Below, one piece after another: positions 1 to 14,500 of a stretch of DNA of 64,000 nt. A program made the position numbers and the translations under genes. The DNA comes from Podospora comata. Lineage: Eukaryota; Ascomycota; Sordariomycetes; Sordariales; Podosporaceae. The stretch covers positions 3,038,001 through 3,102,000 of the forward strand of contig CP071496.1 in assembly GCA_017354895.1 (NCBI GenBank), given 5' to 3'. The notes under the pieces are model-generated. The model worked only from the letters and a program-made list of their open reading frames with translations, was not told where the DNA came from and searched no databases. Positions within the stretch are counted from its first letter, which is position 1, and every line of letters begins with the position of its first letter.

Positions 1-3000
1 GTTACCACCCTCACCTCACCAAACCCTTCATTCAGTCTAAACTAAGACATCCTTGATTCAAGACACCACCATCCAACCCAACCCACGAGGACAGTGAGGG
101 ATAAACATCGACCCTGAATCATCCCATGCAACCCCCAATGTGAGCTCAGTAAAGGGTGGTGGTCATCACATTTCACATCAACAACACCACAAGAACAGCA
201 TCAATAGCCGTAAATAACCCATCACATACCAGATCCCGCGGCAGAAGCGTCAATCGTCGTCAAGCGGCTACCAAAAAGGGAGCAGCTCCCTACAGTACAA
301 TCGGGCACGGCTTTCAACCCCCGCCGTCCAATCCCCGTTTCAAAACTCACCTCGTGATGTCTTTTGACGAGAGGCCCCGCCGCCTTGCCGCCCCCTCCTC
401 CCCCCTCTGCGCCTCACGATTGACTTTTTGGCCCGCCCAAAAATACCAGCACAAATTTGTTTGTGTCATGAAGGCCCTATACCGGGAGATTATATCAAGG
501 CCAGCCAGATTATAGGCCTTGATCACAAGAACCATTTGCTGCTGGGTTGAGGATTGTGTAGCATAAGGGCATTTACATTACCACCACCATTTCCGTTTCG
601 GCCCCGAAAACCGTCATGCCATCGAGGTTGTTGTTCGTCATACAATGAGGGGTGCAGCCAAAAAATGGGGGAAGGGAGGAGAGCTAAGCGCCGAACCAAA
701 GAGTCGGGAACTACGCCCTGAACATCATCCTCCCCGTTTCTTTCCCCCCTCAAAATCTCACAAGACTACCACACCCACTTCACGGCCGAATGTAAAGCTC
801 GGTAAACCAACTTGACCATTTGGTAGGTGTAATTCTTCCGTAAAAGGGTGATTATCCCATCTTTTAGGCCCATAAACGGAAGCCCAGCCGACTTGACACC
901 CCCCCAAAGGTGGGTTGCAATGTCTTTATCGGTCATGGCGATAGGTGGTGGTGGCCATCCTCACACCGAGAGTGTGGTGTGTAGTAGTAGCAGTAGTAGT
1001 ATATAGCGTAGTGGTGTGCTGAGTGGTTCTTCAACAATAGGCATTGTTGAAAGATGCATGTTTCAGTCACCCACCATCTCACCTTCCACTTCCACAGACC
1101 ACGTGAAGGACTCATTGAGGCACTTCAACCTTGATATTTGCCAACCTTTCCCAGCCCCCCAAAACGGTAGAAAATGGCGACATCAAGCGGCGCAATCCCC
1201 CCTTCCCCCTCATGAGTGCCGTTCACCTTCGGTTCTTGCCCCCCCCCCCCACGCCGGCGCATTGTTCTCACCACCTATCTAAGCCAGCAGCAAGGTGCGG
1301 GTAGGTGACCGGTTGCGTGGTGTGAGAGGTTTACGGCAAGGCGCGGGCACGGCTGGCTTGTGTAACACAACAGCCATTCCAGCAAATAGGGAGTCTTGCC
1401 GGTCGACTAGTTCTCACCACCCTCCATTACAAGTTCAATAGTAAACCCCTTCACAAGTCCGGGATAAAGCCTAGGAACCAGCTGGTTGGGATAGCGCTCT
1501 CTGAGAAAAAGATGAAGTTCCCTGCAGATATCTATTCTCTTTGACTGTGATGAGAAACAGATGATGCCATCATCTCAACTTGGCCCCCTGCCTTTCTCGG
1601 CTTGTGGGTTGACGGAAGGGGTTTGGAGGCCCTGGTACCTACTCTTTGCAGTCTCAATCATGAAGCCGAATACCTTCTCGTTGGTTCACCGTTGAGGAGG
1701 CGAAACGCATTCCGCGGTTCTGGCCGTGATATCAAAGTCTCCCATGGTCCAGATCCAAACAACCCCTGCCACCAAAACCATGGTTCCCCGCCCTCGCATC
1801 ATCTCCTTCCCCGCGTCTTCAGTTATTGCCACGCGCGTCCGCGACAGTTGACAGGCGGACGCGCATGATGGAAAACGAAACTCGTGACCTCGCTGGTAAA
1901 TCGCCCGACCAGGCTGACCCAGCGAGGATTCATGACCACCAGCAAGGGCCGAGAGGATTCATCAGCATCGACATGTCCGAGGTATCCAGATCCGCAACCG
2001 CACCAGCCAAGTCCCGTTCCGCAAAGGAAGAGGCGTGTGTAGGTCTTCAACAAACTGCCTGTGTCTTCTTCTGACCACAAAGTTGATATTGGCGGCAACC
2101 AGAAATGGATTGCGATCATCGAGTGGATGATACCGGCATTGTCGTACATAGCTTACTTACATACATGCCATGTAAGTGATGCTTGCATCGCAGACGCCAT
2201 GTCCGCTTCTTCATGACTTTCCCCAGTCCACCCACAAGCATCACACATCCCCCGGATGACTCGCACCGCCATATTGTGTATGCCGGATAAATGAACAAAC
2301 AGTGATCTAGGGTCCAATAAAGACCCCCCTGAGGCTGTCCAGCTGCTTGCCCAGCCCCTAACAAGCCGGCAGTCCCTCCCACTAAACGGCCTCAGAGACC
2401 CCTAATAACATTTAACCGGCCATTTAGCCTGCGGGAGATGGGTGCGCCTCAGCCTTCGGTTGCTGCACTACACCACCACCATCTGCATATCAGATGGCAT
2501 TTCCATGTCATGACAGAAGAAACGAGAAGCGGTCAAGGTCTTGCATAGGCGCGATATTCCTGAGAAAATCAAATCGTCAGATGGTTATGCTAAGCCGATC
2601 ACTTGGTACAGGATGTCCGGTCCTTGCAATGAGAATCTTCCGGTGACCAGGAGGTTGCGGGCACGTAATGCATGGATATGCCGAGTCAGGGAAGGTGGGA
2701 TGAATGAAAACGGAGAAGATAAAATAAATAAAATAAAAGAGATGAAAAGAAGGTCCCATAACGGGACAGTTACGGTACTTGGCTGTGCCTCAGCTCGGTC
2801 TGGAACTGACTGTTGGTGTCGGGGCCAGGAAACTGTAACCCTCTTGCGTAGGGCTGTCGAGTACGAGAATCATGGCCTGGCGAAGGGTTAATGCTTCACG
2901 TATAGAAGCTCTATTCTGATTCGTCGCCAGTGGTCGGTCGTAATTGGTCCATATGGAAGGTAAGGGTGAGGCAAAGACTGGCAACAGTCACATTCACCCT

Positions 3001-5041
3001 CCTGGAAACATGTCCCCATGGGACGTCTCAATCCCACTCTATGTTATCCTGTCACGCCTGTGTAAGCTGAAGGCCTCTGGATAGTGGGCTTGTTGGTCTG
3101 ACCACCCACCAGGAACTCACAAATCACAATCGACTACCGGAACAAAAAGGAACGGTCCGAGGCAGAGACACCCTGTCTCCCTAGCTTCGCCGGAGTGTTG
3201 GCGATATGATGATAATCTGAGATGTGATCCGCTGGTTGAGACAAGTGTGTTACGGTGAAAGGAGCCCTCGATGTCAGCAATCTATCCCGCGCGATGTAGA
3301 GAAGCCCAGACACGTTGTAGTGACTTGTCATCTGGTCAAATCGTAGGGCTGGGCTTGGTCGATCTTGCGGCACGATTCTGGAATCAATATCGATCATGTA
3401 CTCGGTATCGGTGAGAGCGTCGCGTGAGCAACAGAGCTGGAGAGGGGTTGGAACACGGGTTCCACGACAGAAGCCATTCTGTCTATCATTCCGGATTTTG
3501 AGATTTTGGCGGTGACAAGCAGTTATGCCTTGCATCACGTAGACGACTTGATGACTATCCCCAGTCATTGACCCCAGGCGGGAATTCGACAGCTGGTATC
3601 AGATGTACCATCTGTACACATACTGTAATACGGCGCAGTTTGGACCTCCAAATGGAAGGCCTGCGAGAGCAGGCTCGAATGGCATCAATCGTCCCGAGTC
3701 TGGTGGCCATGTGCAGCTACCAACAGGTCATGGGAAGTCTGCGTTGGCTCCAAATCATCTCAGCTACTGTTGCACAGAGAACGCAGGAGATTGGCCGGCA
3801 TCGCAGTGTTGCCCCAGAAGGTCGTGTTATTGCACCGAGCAGTCGTCATACTCGCGGATACTGAACCGAGCCATGTGCCACTGACATTTCCACCAGACTA
3901 GGGTTGATGCCCCTTCACGATCTCCATTGGCCCGTTTGGCAAGGTGAAGAAGGGCCTGAAGAATAGGAAACCTTAAGCGCACCGGCGGAGGCAAGTTGAG
4001 GCGGGAGGCATCGTGTCTCGGTTCAGCCCACGATCAAAGACTTGAGTTCTCTGACACTTCGAGACAACTTCACCATAGAAGAGCACAAAATGTTCCCATG
4101 ACTTCGAGTTAAGGTGAGCTGGTCTCACATCGACAGCAGTGACGCCACCATTGGAGCCGATAAATGCAAGCTGAAATCCCGGCCGCTCAAAGGAAGAATC
4201 TGTGATACCGATGTGCAGCAACCCATGGTCCCGGGTTCGAGATGGTGACACATAACCTCTCGGACTTTCCATCCCGTTGCGGTGAATAAGGGGTCAGATG
4301 GAAAAGTCAACATCGTATAGGCCTCGTCGCCCTCGAGATGAGCTGATAGCACCAACAGCCTTGGCCTAGGCTACACCACGGCGCCCCAGGATGTACAATA
4401 GACTGCTGCATCGAAGCATGCACAGAGGGTGTAAGAGCAATATACTGCGAGTCTCCTGGACGCCACTTGGAACCATTCATCAAGAGAGCCGACCCAACCA
4501 GGATTGCCTGGGCACCAAACTGCCGGGATTTGGCGATGCGTTAATTCGGGGTCAAATCTATGACCGTTGTATGTCTGCGTCGGGAGCAACGGGTTGGTAG
4601 GATCGAGGGATTGCTGAGATGGATGGGTCGGTCGAACGGTGTCCGTGATGCTTCGCTGGGTGGATGAGTGGTCAAACCGGCGCGGGCAGACATCCTACGG
4701 GCCCGAGAATGCAATGAATTGCAGCCGAAGGAGCCATGCCATGAGGTGAGGACGCCACGATATCAAGTGCCGTTGTAGCCCCCAAGGAGAAAACCGGCGC
4801 GGTCGGGGAAGAAGTGCGACTGGAAATTAGCTGTCTGTGTCAAAGGTTACAGAGCAGGAGACTCAGCCCATCTTCTCCTGAATTGTCTTCCTTGCGTTCC
4901 GTTCCTCTGCCAGTCACCGTCCAGTCTCTTGGGGGGCTGACCACCACGATCCGTGAAGTGCTGTTGCAATATGCGGTGCCATGGGCACAAGGGGGCGGTG
5001 AATCAACGTTTTGTCCCAGATGGCCCTCCGAAGACAGGCAA

Positions 5042-5100
5042 ATTTTTTTTAAAAAAAAAATGATAAATTCACAAATAATCGATAATTATGATTTGTGTGA
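5042..5100. other. AT-rich block with T8/A10 tract
   Basis: A run of eight T followed by ten A, then about 40 bases of mostly A and T (to about 5100), stands out in otherwise mixed sequence. Poly(dA:dT) tracts commonly exclude nucleosomes, so this could be part of a promoter or origin. The function is not shown by the sequence. Confidence 0.3.
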
Positions 5101-8100
5101 GCGGCAAATCGAAGAGATGGAAGGAGCGCTGTCTTCCGTGTGTTTTGTTCTCAAGAAAGAGCAAACCGAAGATATGACGTACTTCCCACTTTGTCTTGGT
5201 AAATCACTACTGCTTAGGACAGCCCAACTGGAAAGACATCTAGATGCACTCGACGTCGGGTCCATAATGATACAATTCTTGATTCCTGGATTATCTCGTA
5301 ATCAAGGCACGATGCAAAGAAGACTGATGCTGGTGATACAGAGCCCTTTAGAACTGAGAGTGCTGTAGGCAAACATACTGTGGATGATTTTAAAGACCGA
5401 TGCTCCACTTTTCACCAATTTACAGGGGAGCTTCCCCAGATTTCAGGTGGGCATGGCCTGGAAATTCCGTCTCCGTCCTCATGGAGCAGTGACCCAGCTT
5501 CCCCGGATTCTTCAATTTATCCACAACCCCTAGCAGCAATATCAACGGCATGGTCACCATCACATAGGAACTCCATCGCAGAATGCCAGATACATCTGGG
5601 CCAGTTCACAGGTACTTCTTGCTTTTCCATGGCAATCGGCCCGTCCGAAGCACAATCAACGTCAATCTCGCCTCCGTGGAAAGACGGAAACTCGCGATGA
5701 ATGGGATGGCGCTGTAAACCCCCGCTGAGCCTTGGCCTCGCAGCATCCCATTCCTTGCAGCATATTTCGTTCCCGCCATTGCCGGACCGACATCGTCAAA
5801 GTCCCGTACTTCCGTATACAACCTATCTCTACCACATGGGAGGATGAAAGACAACCCGCCTGCCTCTTCTGGCACTGTTGCACTCTTCACGGGATCACTG
5901 CTAACAACGCCGTCAGCCAACGCCAGCAACCAACCTACACACGATCCCAGACCTATAGCAAATCCTCTCACCATTCACTATTCATCCATGGTTCGCAGTG
6001 GCTGACTCGACCCAGTCACTTATACTTTCTCCGGATACCTCGTAGACAAACCTGTCAGCAATGCCATCCGGGGAAACACTATAGATGCCGCGGGCGCTGA
6101 CGCACACCGTTCTCATGATAAGCTGCAGTGCATAAACATATCATGGGAATTTACTACCGGCAGTTACAACAGCGCACTATATGTCCGAAGCCACCCAGCC
6201 TATCAGTCCAGGTACAGATTCGTACACATCTCCAACTATAGTCAGCAAATGATTACCATTACCGAATTCGTCCAACACAAACCTCCCTTCAGTGGGGGTT
6301 CACATCTCACCTCTATCTACCCTGTTGACTGTTCCCCTCTAGTCAAACCTGACCACTCACCTCGCTCAAATCTGTCTGGTCTATATGTAATGTAGGTAGC
6401 CTACGGGAAAGCAGTGTAAGACGACGATCTACGAAAGGCGCACCGCTCTTCCTGCAGTGATACACTTACACACAAGGCACCACCACCCCCACCCCCTCAA
6501 AATATCCCCAAGGCTGCAACTTTTTAAAAGTCACTTGACGACCACAAATGAGGCGTAAAGCACACCAGAAATGAACAAGATCGGCCGGTTCTCCCCCGAA
6601 TCCGAGTCTTTGCCTATCGGTGGTTTTACTCATCCTCAAACAGCAATGCAATAGACACAGCATTGTGCACATGACCCCTTTTTTGCAGGACATTTTGCCC
6701 CTCGGTAAGGCCTGTACCGCTCTACTCGGAGGCGAGACACCCGGACTATGGAACACAGACGACCTAAGGTACAACAAAACACGGGAACGGCAACATCACA
6801 TTCACCTTTTTTACACCTACAGCGATCCATTCCGCCCCAGGCTCTGCATATATATAGATTACGTGCTGTTGTATAAGCGAGGGCAACTGCCATTTATTAC
6901 TTTGACTCCCGACTTTCCCATATTGTGTTTGCGGATCTAACCCAAGCAACGTGATCGCCGGATAGAGAGTCACACTTGTGGAAAACAGCCGAGAGAAAAT
7001 AAGGTGGAAAATCCGGGGTAAAATTATAACCATAAAACCGTAGCCAAGACTCTTCAAAAAGCCGTCAGCTGCCACACACTTGTATTTCTCAGGGTCTACG
7101 GATATCAGGGTCCAGCTTTCAAGCCCCGAAGAAAAAAGCCGGAACTAACTCCCGACCTTCCTACCGTAGGCATCATGACCTACACAGCTGTTGCCTGGAT
7201 GACTTTTGCGCGGCGGCGGTACCTTAAGGGTCTGCCAAAGGGTCCATCCACCAGCGGTAAACGGGGAAGTCTAGTCTATCCGTTTCTTGTCTCAGTTCCC
7301 ACACCCTTTTGTCGGGTGCTCGGGTGAGTGTTGATCCTGAAGACCCTGAATATACCGTCGTGTGGACCCTTTGAACTGCTAGTTAGAAAATGTCAAAAGG
7401 TCACAAGTTCACGTAGTTTTACCGCCAAGACCGAGACTTTCCATCAGTGGTCTCCTATGAGGGCGACTGAGACACCGATACGCATGGCTTACACCCTCCT
7501 CTCTACTTTACCGAAACCAGCTCTGCCATGAGAGCTGTGATGAACTTGTAAATAGGTAGTTCTGAGTAGCATCACACAGCGTAAACGACAGGGCTGCAGT
7601 GAACAAACCACCCCCCCCCCCCAGAATAGAATCATTTCTCCATCACGAGGCCTTGAATTTCTTCATCTGTTTTGGTTCACTGCTCCGGCGCCAGTGACAG
7701 TGACAGCACGTTATCATAAGCGCCGGCTATTCTCAACCATTCGTAGCTTCAACGGCTACCCAACGGCTACGCATTACAAAAAGCCGAACCGTTCACGCGA
7801 AGCTCGGCGGCTGCACCGCTCATCCGTAAAAACTGCAAACGGTATTTTTTTTGGTGTTTCGGAGCTGAGCTGGAAAAGATTTTGAGTTGAGTTGAGCCAC
7901 AGGTACCAGGGAAACTCAGCCCCTGGTGTCGTTGGCCTGCTGACCTCAGGTTTTGTGGCTCAAAGTTGCTTGGCCAATCCATTTGAGTCTTCACATCAAA
8001 GACTCAAAGGAATAGTTTTAGACAGAGGGGCTGACATGACTGTGGAGGTAAGAGGATTGTCGGCGTGGCATTGAGCCAGTTGGGTTGATGACGAGATATT

Positions 8101-8530
8101 TCTGGTGATGGACTGTTGATCCACGACGAATGATCGTCGAGATAGTTGACAAAGTTGTTGTTCAGACTGAAAGTGAAAGAGAGAGAGAGTTACTGACCGT
8201 TTTGGCAACTCCACCAAACTTACCCATCACGAATTCCAATTCTGCTTCCGTTCCAACAGGCTGCCAATTGATCAGCTAAATTAAACAATAAATTTCAGCC
8301 TCTTGTTTGTGTTCGTCATCGTGGATTCTCTCCACCACCAGCAGGCAAGACACCGTCATGGCACCAACAATCCCAACCCCGCCCGCCCCGTCAGTAAGGG
8401 TATTTCCTACCTTAGTCTGCAGGCAAGAGGTGGTTGAACAAGTGAGGGCATCCACACCAAGACGGGTCCAACATGCGGACCTAGAAAAAAACACGTCCCG
8501 GTAGCATGACATCTTCTCACGGGGCTATGT

Positions 8531-8546
8531 ACAACAACAACAACAA

Positions 8547-8581
<35 letters not shown>

Positions 8582-8582
8582 A
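8531..8582 (+). repeat. Compound AAC/AGC trinucleotide microsatellite
   Basis: About seven ACA/AAC units run directly into about nine AGC/AAC units. In one + frame it would read as an Asn run followed by a Ser run (frame 8506-8850), but that frame has no recognisable domain before or after, so I treat it as a microsatellite. Confidence 0.8.
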
Positions 8583-11500
8583 GTGCTGTTTCCTCCTCGC
8601 CTCACGTGGGCTAGATGGAGGACACCCATTTGATCACCCCCTCCTCCCATTCTCGCCATGGCCGCCACAGCACGACATCGACTACGCAGTTGTCGCAAAT
8701 AAACCGGTTCTGCCCGTCAAACTGGAAGAAACAACATTGAGAGAAAGAGGGGCAGAGCAGCTCCGCTTTCAGGCTCTCTCGGCTTATATCGGTCAGGCTC
8801 CTCTGCAATACATATGCAACTCTCGCGATGCCTGCCTACACGCGGGATAGTGTTGATAATAATAAGAACAGCAGTTAGAAACACGTAAACATAATCCAAG
8901 CATGGAGGTCGTGGGGGGGAGGGGGGCTCATGAAAAAAGAAGTCAGGCGGATTCGCAGAGAAACTCTTTTCATCAGCGGGCACCCGGGCCTGTGAGAGGC
9001 CTTCAATGAGCGGGGCGGGGGGGGGGGTTTCCGGCGAAGGCGGGGTTGACGGCCGGGCGGGGCAGGAGGGGTAGAGGTAAGGCGCTGCTGCTGCGGTGGG
9101 ATTCCATCTCTCGGTTTGCTTGTGTCCCTCAGGGTTGTCCCTGTCGGCCCGTTGTATCAGGAGGGAAGCAGGGATAAAGCTTTTGTTACCAGAGATCGTG
9201 TGGTCACAAGGCTGCGACTTGTGAGCTGGCAAAGGCCCAACGTGCAAGGAAAACCCCTCGGACAAGGAAAGACTGGTTTTGGCAGGAGGAGTTTGGACGA
9301 GACGGTTAAGTAAGATTGTAAGGCAGGAGCGCGGGATGACAGCATGGCATTAGGGTATTTATTTTGAGCGTCAATGACGCGGTAAATCAATGCATATTGT
9401 TGATGAGCGTCAGAAGCCTGGTTTCCAATCGACATTGCCAGCGCGCGAAACGTCAGTCGAAAAGCTTGAGTGCTGCGAATCGCATCAAATCATGTCGAGT
9501 GTGGCTATTCGTTCATGTGACTCGCCAAGCTGGGGTCTAGATCTGGGGTAAAATGCGGCGCAGTCAAGCACTCGGCAGCGCCACACCCGCATCGCCCGAA
9601 CTCCTCCCGAGTTATCGCCAAGACCCACCAGCCACATGACCGACAGACAGGCACGTGGACGCTGTGGATCATTCATGCTGTTCAATGCCTTTCGAACCTC
9701 AACTCAACAGGATGCCGTTCGGAGCTTCCGTTCATGTCCACCTGGCCATCACAATTCAGGACAGCGGCATGTTTGAGTCCTATACCAAAAGCAGAAGGTT
9801 CGACACAGACATCCCTCAACCTCCGAGGCTGACAAAAGCCTCAATTTCTGCTGGCCGGGGGAAGAAAACCCTTCAAAAAAACTCTGCTAGCCTCGCGAAC
9901 GGGGCCGTTTCTTGCATCGTGAACATGGGTCGGCACTAGGCAGTCGGGCCGTGGCCGGTGGAGAGAGAGGCAAGCATCCAGCATTGCATCGCACGCAAGC
10001 CCGGGGGGCACAAAGGTCCACCAGATGGGGAAGAGCAAAATCCTAAAGGTGAGGAATGCTAATTGCACTCGGGGGATTGGTGAAAATGCCACGGCGTAAT
10101 TTACCAACGACCACCAGCGCCGGACAGAGAGACGGTGAGCCGGAGGCTTCATTACGGGACGACGGCGGTAAAAAGGAATATAACGGCGACGGCGCGGCGA
10201 TGACGACTACGATAATGCCCATTACCCGGGATCAAGTGCAACTCCACTTGTTCTGGAAAACCCGAACCCGATTTCAAATCCCTTCTTCCTAGCTCATCAG
10301 GATTTGAACAAAGTATCGTATACCTAGGCAATTCAACCGGTCGACCACGTGCCGGTTAATTTACTTCGTTGAAGCTATAACCTCCGGCAATGACTGACAG
10401 CAGCGATGCGAGGCTGATGAACGAGAGACATGACATGGATGAAAATAACCGTCGGGACGGCACTGCGAGGCTAGCTACGTACGACATCATACGGCCGGTT
10501 GAGGAGTGTTATTTTTTTCTCACTCGTTTATTTTAGCTGCTGCGGATAGGTAGCGGATGCGAGTCTGTCGTGAATCCTGCAGTTGCTGCAATGCAACGGC
10601 CGCTATTGAGGTCTCTTGCACTTTGATGGTGAAACGGTGACCGCTCTTTCACTTGCTCAACTTTCCAAGCCCATCTCACAGACGCACCGAGGTATCGCCT
10701 ATCTGGATGGAGCCTCACCAGGACACTTCAATTTCGCAAGGCTGAGGAGTTCCCAATAACAAGTTCCAACATCTCATTGACCTTGAATATCTCATATCCC
10801 CCCATCACCAACAGAGTGGTCAATCGCACTCGCTTACCCTCCACCTCGGGTTTCGGCTCTGCGCAAACGACAGCTCGCTTCTGCTGCTGCCGCCCACGGA
10901 CTCGGGATTTTCTCTTTTGCTCTTCCTCGGCTGGAAGGACCGATATACCTGAAAATAAGTCTCATGCAAAAATTCACCTCGAACGCAAATGTAACTCTGA
11001 GACTGAATTCCCCACAGTGCATCCTTGGGGGTAGGTTTCGGAGCTTTATTTTGATAAGGTGGTATCCGTACCCTGGTAGGTCCTCCAAGCGATCCAGACA
11101 CGAGCGACCGTTGCCCAGGGCTGAGAGGAGGTTTGACGATGTCACTGTCAAAACCGATGAAGACCCTTCGGAGGGAGGAAGGAAGGAAGGGGTGGATGTG
11201 GCCTTTGGTGAGCGGGAGGGGCTCCCGACGATGAATGAGTGTTGATATTGGGGGTTGGTATTTTTTGCTTGGCGTGAATGATTAACCAGCTCACCGTTTT
11301 TGGGTGAGTATTAACGGTTTTCTCCACACAGGTGGTTCGGCTTTTGGTGGAGATGTAACGTCACTGATCAACGAAACGGTACATACACTTTGCGATATGC
11401 ACAACATTTTGTCGACTTTTCTGATCACCGCTTTTTTTTGTATCGTCATTGAAAACTGGAAAAGGTCTAAGGAACAGTGCAAGATCGACAAAGACTGCCA

Positions 11501-14500
11501 AGTTTATGAGTTGATGGTTTGGGCAGAGGGGTGATCTCTCGTGGTGACCTGGTGGCAGTGAACGAGACAGGCTTCACTCACTGCCATGCCGTCACCGTCC
11601 ACTATCAATTGAGATGGTCTCGGGGAGAGTCTCCCCCGTATACACCAACATATGTCTTAAGTCTCGCTGATCGTGAATATCAGAGCAGGGAGGAGATGTG
11701 CCGCAAAAAAAAGAAAACAAAAAAACAGGGAGAGCTACCCGTGGTTTTGTTTTGAACATCCCAGATTTTTGCAAAATCTGATATCATATATCCCCGCGCT
11801 ATGATGATGTAAGGGAGACCAAGACAGTCCACTGTATATCTCTCTCCATCTGTATGATTCACCTTTTGACGCGCCCCTGCTTTTTCTGCGTTTTTTGATA
11901 GCCATCAAAACTCCAACCAACTGGAGACTGACAACCGTTCATCATTATGCGGGGAGGGTAAGTCGATCGTTTTCGGGGTCCCATTTGACAGTCCGCTGCG
12001 GGGAGCGGGGAAGGAAGATGGCGGCTCCGGGGTTCTCGGAATGGGCAGGGCCGGCTTTCTTTCCTCGGAAGTTCGGTTAGATGGGAGCTTAAAAGCTCGG
12101 TATACAACGCCGCTACTACTCGGCAGCCATTTACTAGTTATTCCGAATTTGGGTCATGGTTGCGAAAAGCAAACAGTACCTACATTTTTATCGAGGGCTG
12201 CGGTGGGAAATTTAATGACCTCGGAAGGGGGTAGCTGCATGACGAGAAACAAAGAAAAAAAGGTCAGGTCTTACAGATCGTCGAACGGCGTGATCTATCC
12301 GATGTAGGTGGCCGGATTTAGAGTGCATTTCAGCCAGCCCTCGACGATTTTGAGAACAGAAGGTTGATGTAGACCCAACTACTCGGTCATTGGCATCTCT
12401 CCCAAGTACGTATTGAGTGCAACACACTACCAATGCATAGTCCTGCAATTAACCTGTATGTCAGCAAGCAAGCAAGCAAATCAATCACCAACTAGCCGTA
12501 GGTAGTACTTACTAGCAGCCTCGAGAGGCTGCATGAGAGGGAGGGCAACTGCGGCGTCCCGCATGCTGTCTCATCCCCTGTTCTTGATATAGCCGCATTG
12601 GCACACCCTCCCATGGTTACTCTCATGAGAAAGAAAATGTAGGTTTTGTTTTGTCTCTGTCTGTTTGAGTGTGATGCGGGCACATGAAAAACGAGGGCAA
12701 CGGTTGCCCACAGACTGTCTTGTATCGCGCCATGAGAAAAACGAGGTCTAGCTGTTGGTAGTGATAGGAGACTGTTTCGATTTACCAAAACGTGTTTCTT
12801 AGAGATCAGAGTCTGTGTTGTGAGACTGACATGAACTACCCAAGGGGTCTAGAATCTCGAAACAGAGGTCGAAACACGATCTGCGTTCGCAGGTTATAAG
12901 AGGGTGTTCTTATGATAGCTGTCAAAACCGGGAACAAAGTTGAGTCGAGAAAATGCTTGGTGTGTATAAAGCAAGAAACGTGTGCCATCGTGTTCCGGGA
13001 ACTTGGATGGGTGTGTCCTGCAAAGTTGAACCAATCTGCCGGCTTGGTGATCAATCTATCTGATGCAGGACTCGGCGCTGCAAGCAATTAAATTGATTTG
13101 CGATAGACGACTGCAGCCACCTACGACAAAATGCAACTCTTGGGACCTGTGCCTGTTTGCCTGTCGACTCCTCGCCCGAGAAGCTACATCATGTCGTGAC
13201 ATCCGTACTCCGGCTCCGGTTTGTGGTTTATTTTCCAATCCTTATCAGTTCTCACATTTATCTGACTTCAGCTGACAGGCGGGATATGTTTGAATCAAAC
13301 CAACCGAGAGTCCAGGTTTCCGGCGCGGACAGATCTCTGGGACGATCCGCAGCGAGCAAATCCAGGGGTTGGTCATCACACATCATCACATATCATCACA
13401 CTTCACATGTCTGCTTTGCGGCCCTTTTGCCCCTCTCTATGGTTGCAATCCCGAGTCAATGCCCTGCCGGCATGCTTGTGAGCATACCGAGTCCCGTTGG
13501 TGTCGACATGCGAGGCTTGCAAACTATTGTGGTGTCTGGTATCGAAAAACAAGGAAGTGAACCTGTTTGATACTTGTCAATAATTCAGAGAGCTAATGAT
13601 GGCGTGGTTCGATAGGGGAATAGTGTCATCCTAACCTGCCACCCACGTGCGCTGTTCCGTGGCATTGGGATACGGAATTGCCTCTCTTGGATCATTTTGG
13701 ACACCGAGGGGGAGATAAAAAGGTCAGATGAAACTCGTGAGACTGGACCTTCCCTGTCGAGCCTGGTAGGGAACGATAGAAGGTCGAGAGATTGATGGCC
13801 ATCACGGTCCAAGGTCCCCTCATGAGGCAGGTAACAGGTGTGGTTACAGAGGACGTCTGCGGGACCGGGGTGGTTTGAATGCGGGGGAAGTTCATTAAAA
13901 CGTGGGGGTTCGAGGGGCAGCCATGTGCACGAAAACGCTCGCTCTGATTGGCCGGCGCATCCGGGGACGCAGGCTGACACTTCAGCAGTTCTCCTCAGAG
14001 CAGGTGACCGCCGCGAGCCGCAAGCGAACGGGAGCAGTCCGTGTGCACCCGAATTGCAATTTGCCACCAAGAGGGGAGAATGCAAAGACACCACATTTGA
14101 CTGTCGTGAGCCGCGGTTTCTTTTGATGACCAGAAAGACAGCAAAGCCTGTTTGCTTCATCTTGGCTCATCGACTGAGAAACCCGAGCTCTGCCAAGGAG
14201 AACATGGCAGAAACTGACATGTCCCATATGATATGAATATGGCCTGAGGGTTTTTGGTGCAACGCTGGGGTTTGATGGGGAGATCAGATTCGCTTGTCTA
14301 ACCCGATTAGCGTCCCAGAGCTCCGGAGATTGAAGCTGCAACCCACATACAGGGGACGGACCCCCGCGTTGTAATAAAGGGAAAACCGGACTTGTTCCTG
14401 ATGGTGGCCTCCGGCAGCAGCTTGTTGGAGTCTTGATATTGTTGCTTTTTTCTCTCTCCGGCTGCTTCATCCTAGCCTCCGCGAACCTAGCGCTCCCGGT

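Noticed and set aside
4231-4245. GGGTTCGA resembling a tRNA B box
   Set aside because: The following bases do not complete GGTTCGANTCC, and there is no A box or acceptor stem at the right distance.
8506-8850. 114-codon frame with Asn and Ser runs
   Set aside because: The frame exists because of the AAC/AGC microsatellite; nothing around it looks coding.
12515-12532. Short inverted repeat GCAGCCTC-GA-GAGGCTGC
   Set aside because: An 8-bp stem with a 2-base loop is expected by chance in 64 kb and has no T-run or gene end beside it.
13585-14160. 191-codon minus-strand frame in the 17.7-kb tract
   Set aside because: Translation is rich in Ser, Pro, Arg and Cys without family resemblance, and overlapping frames on the other strand are almost as long.
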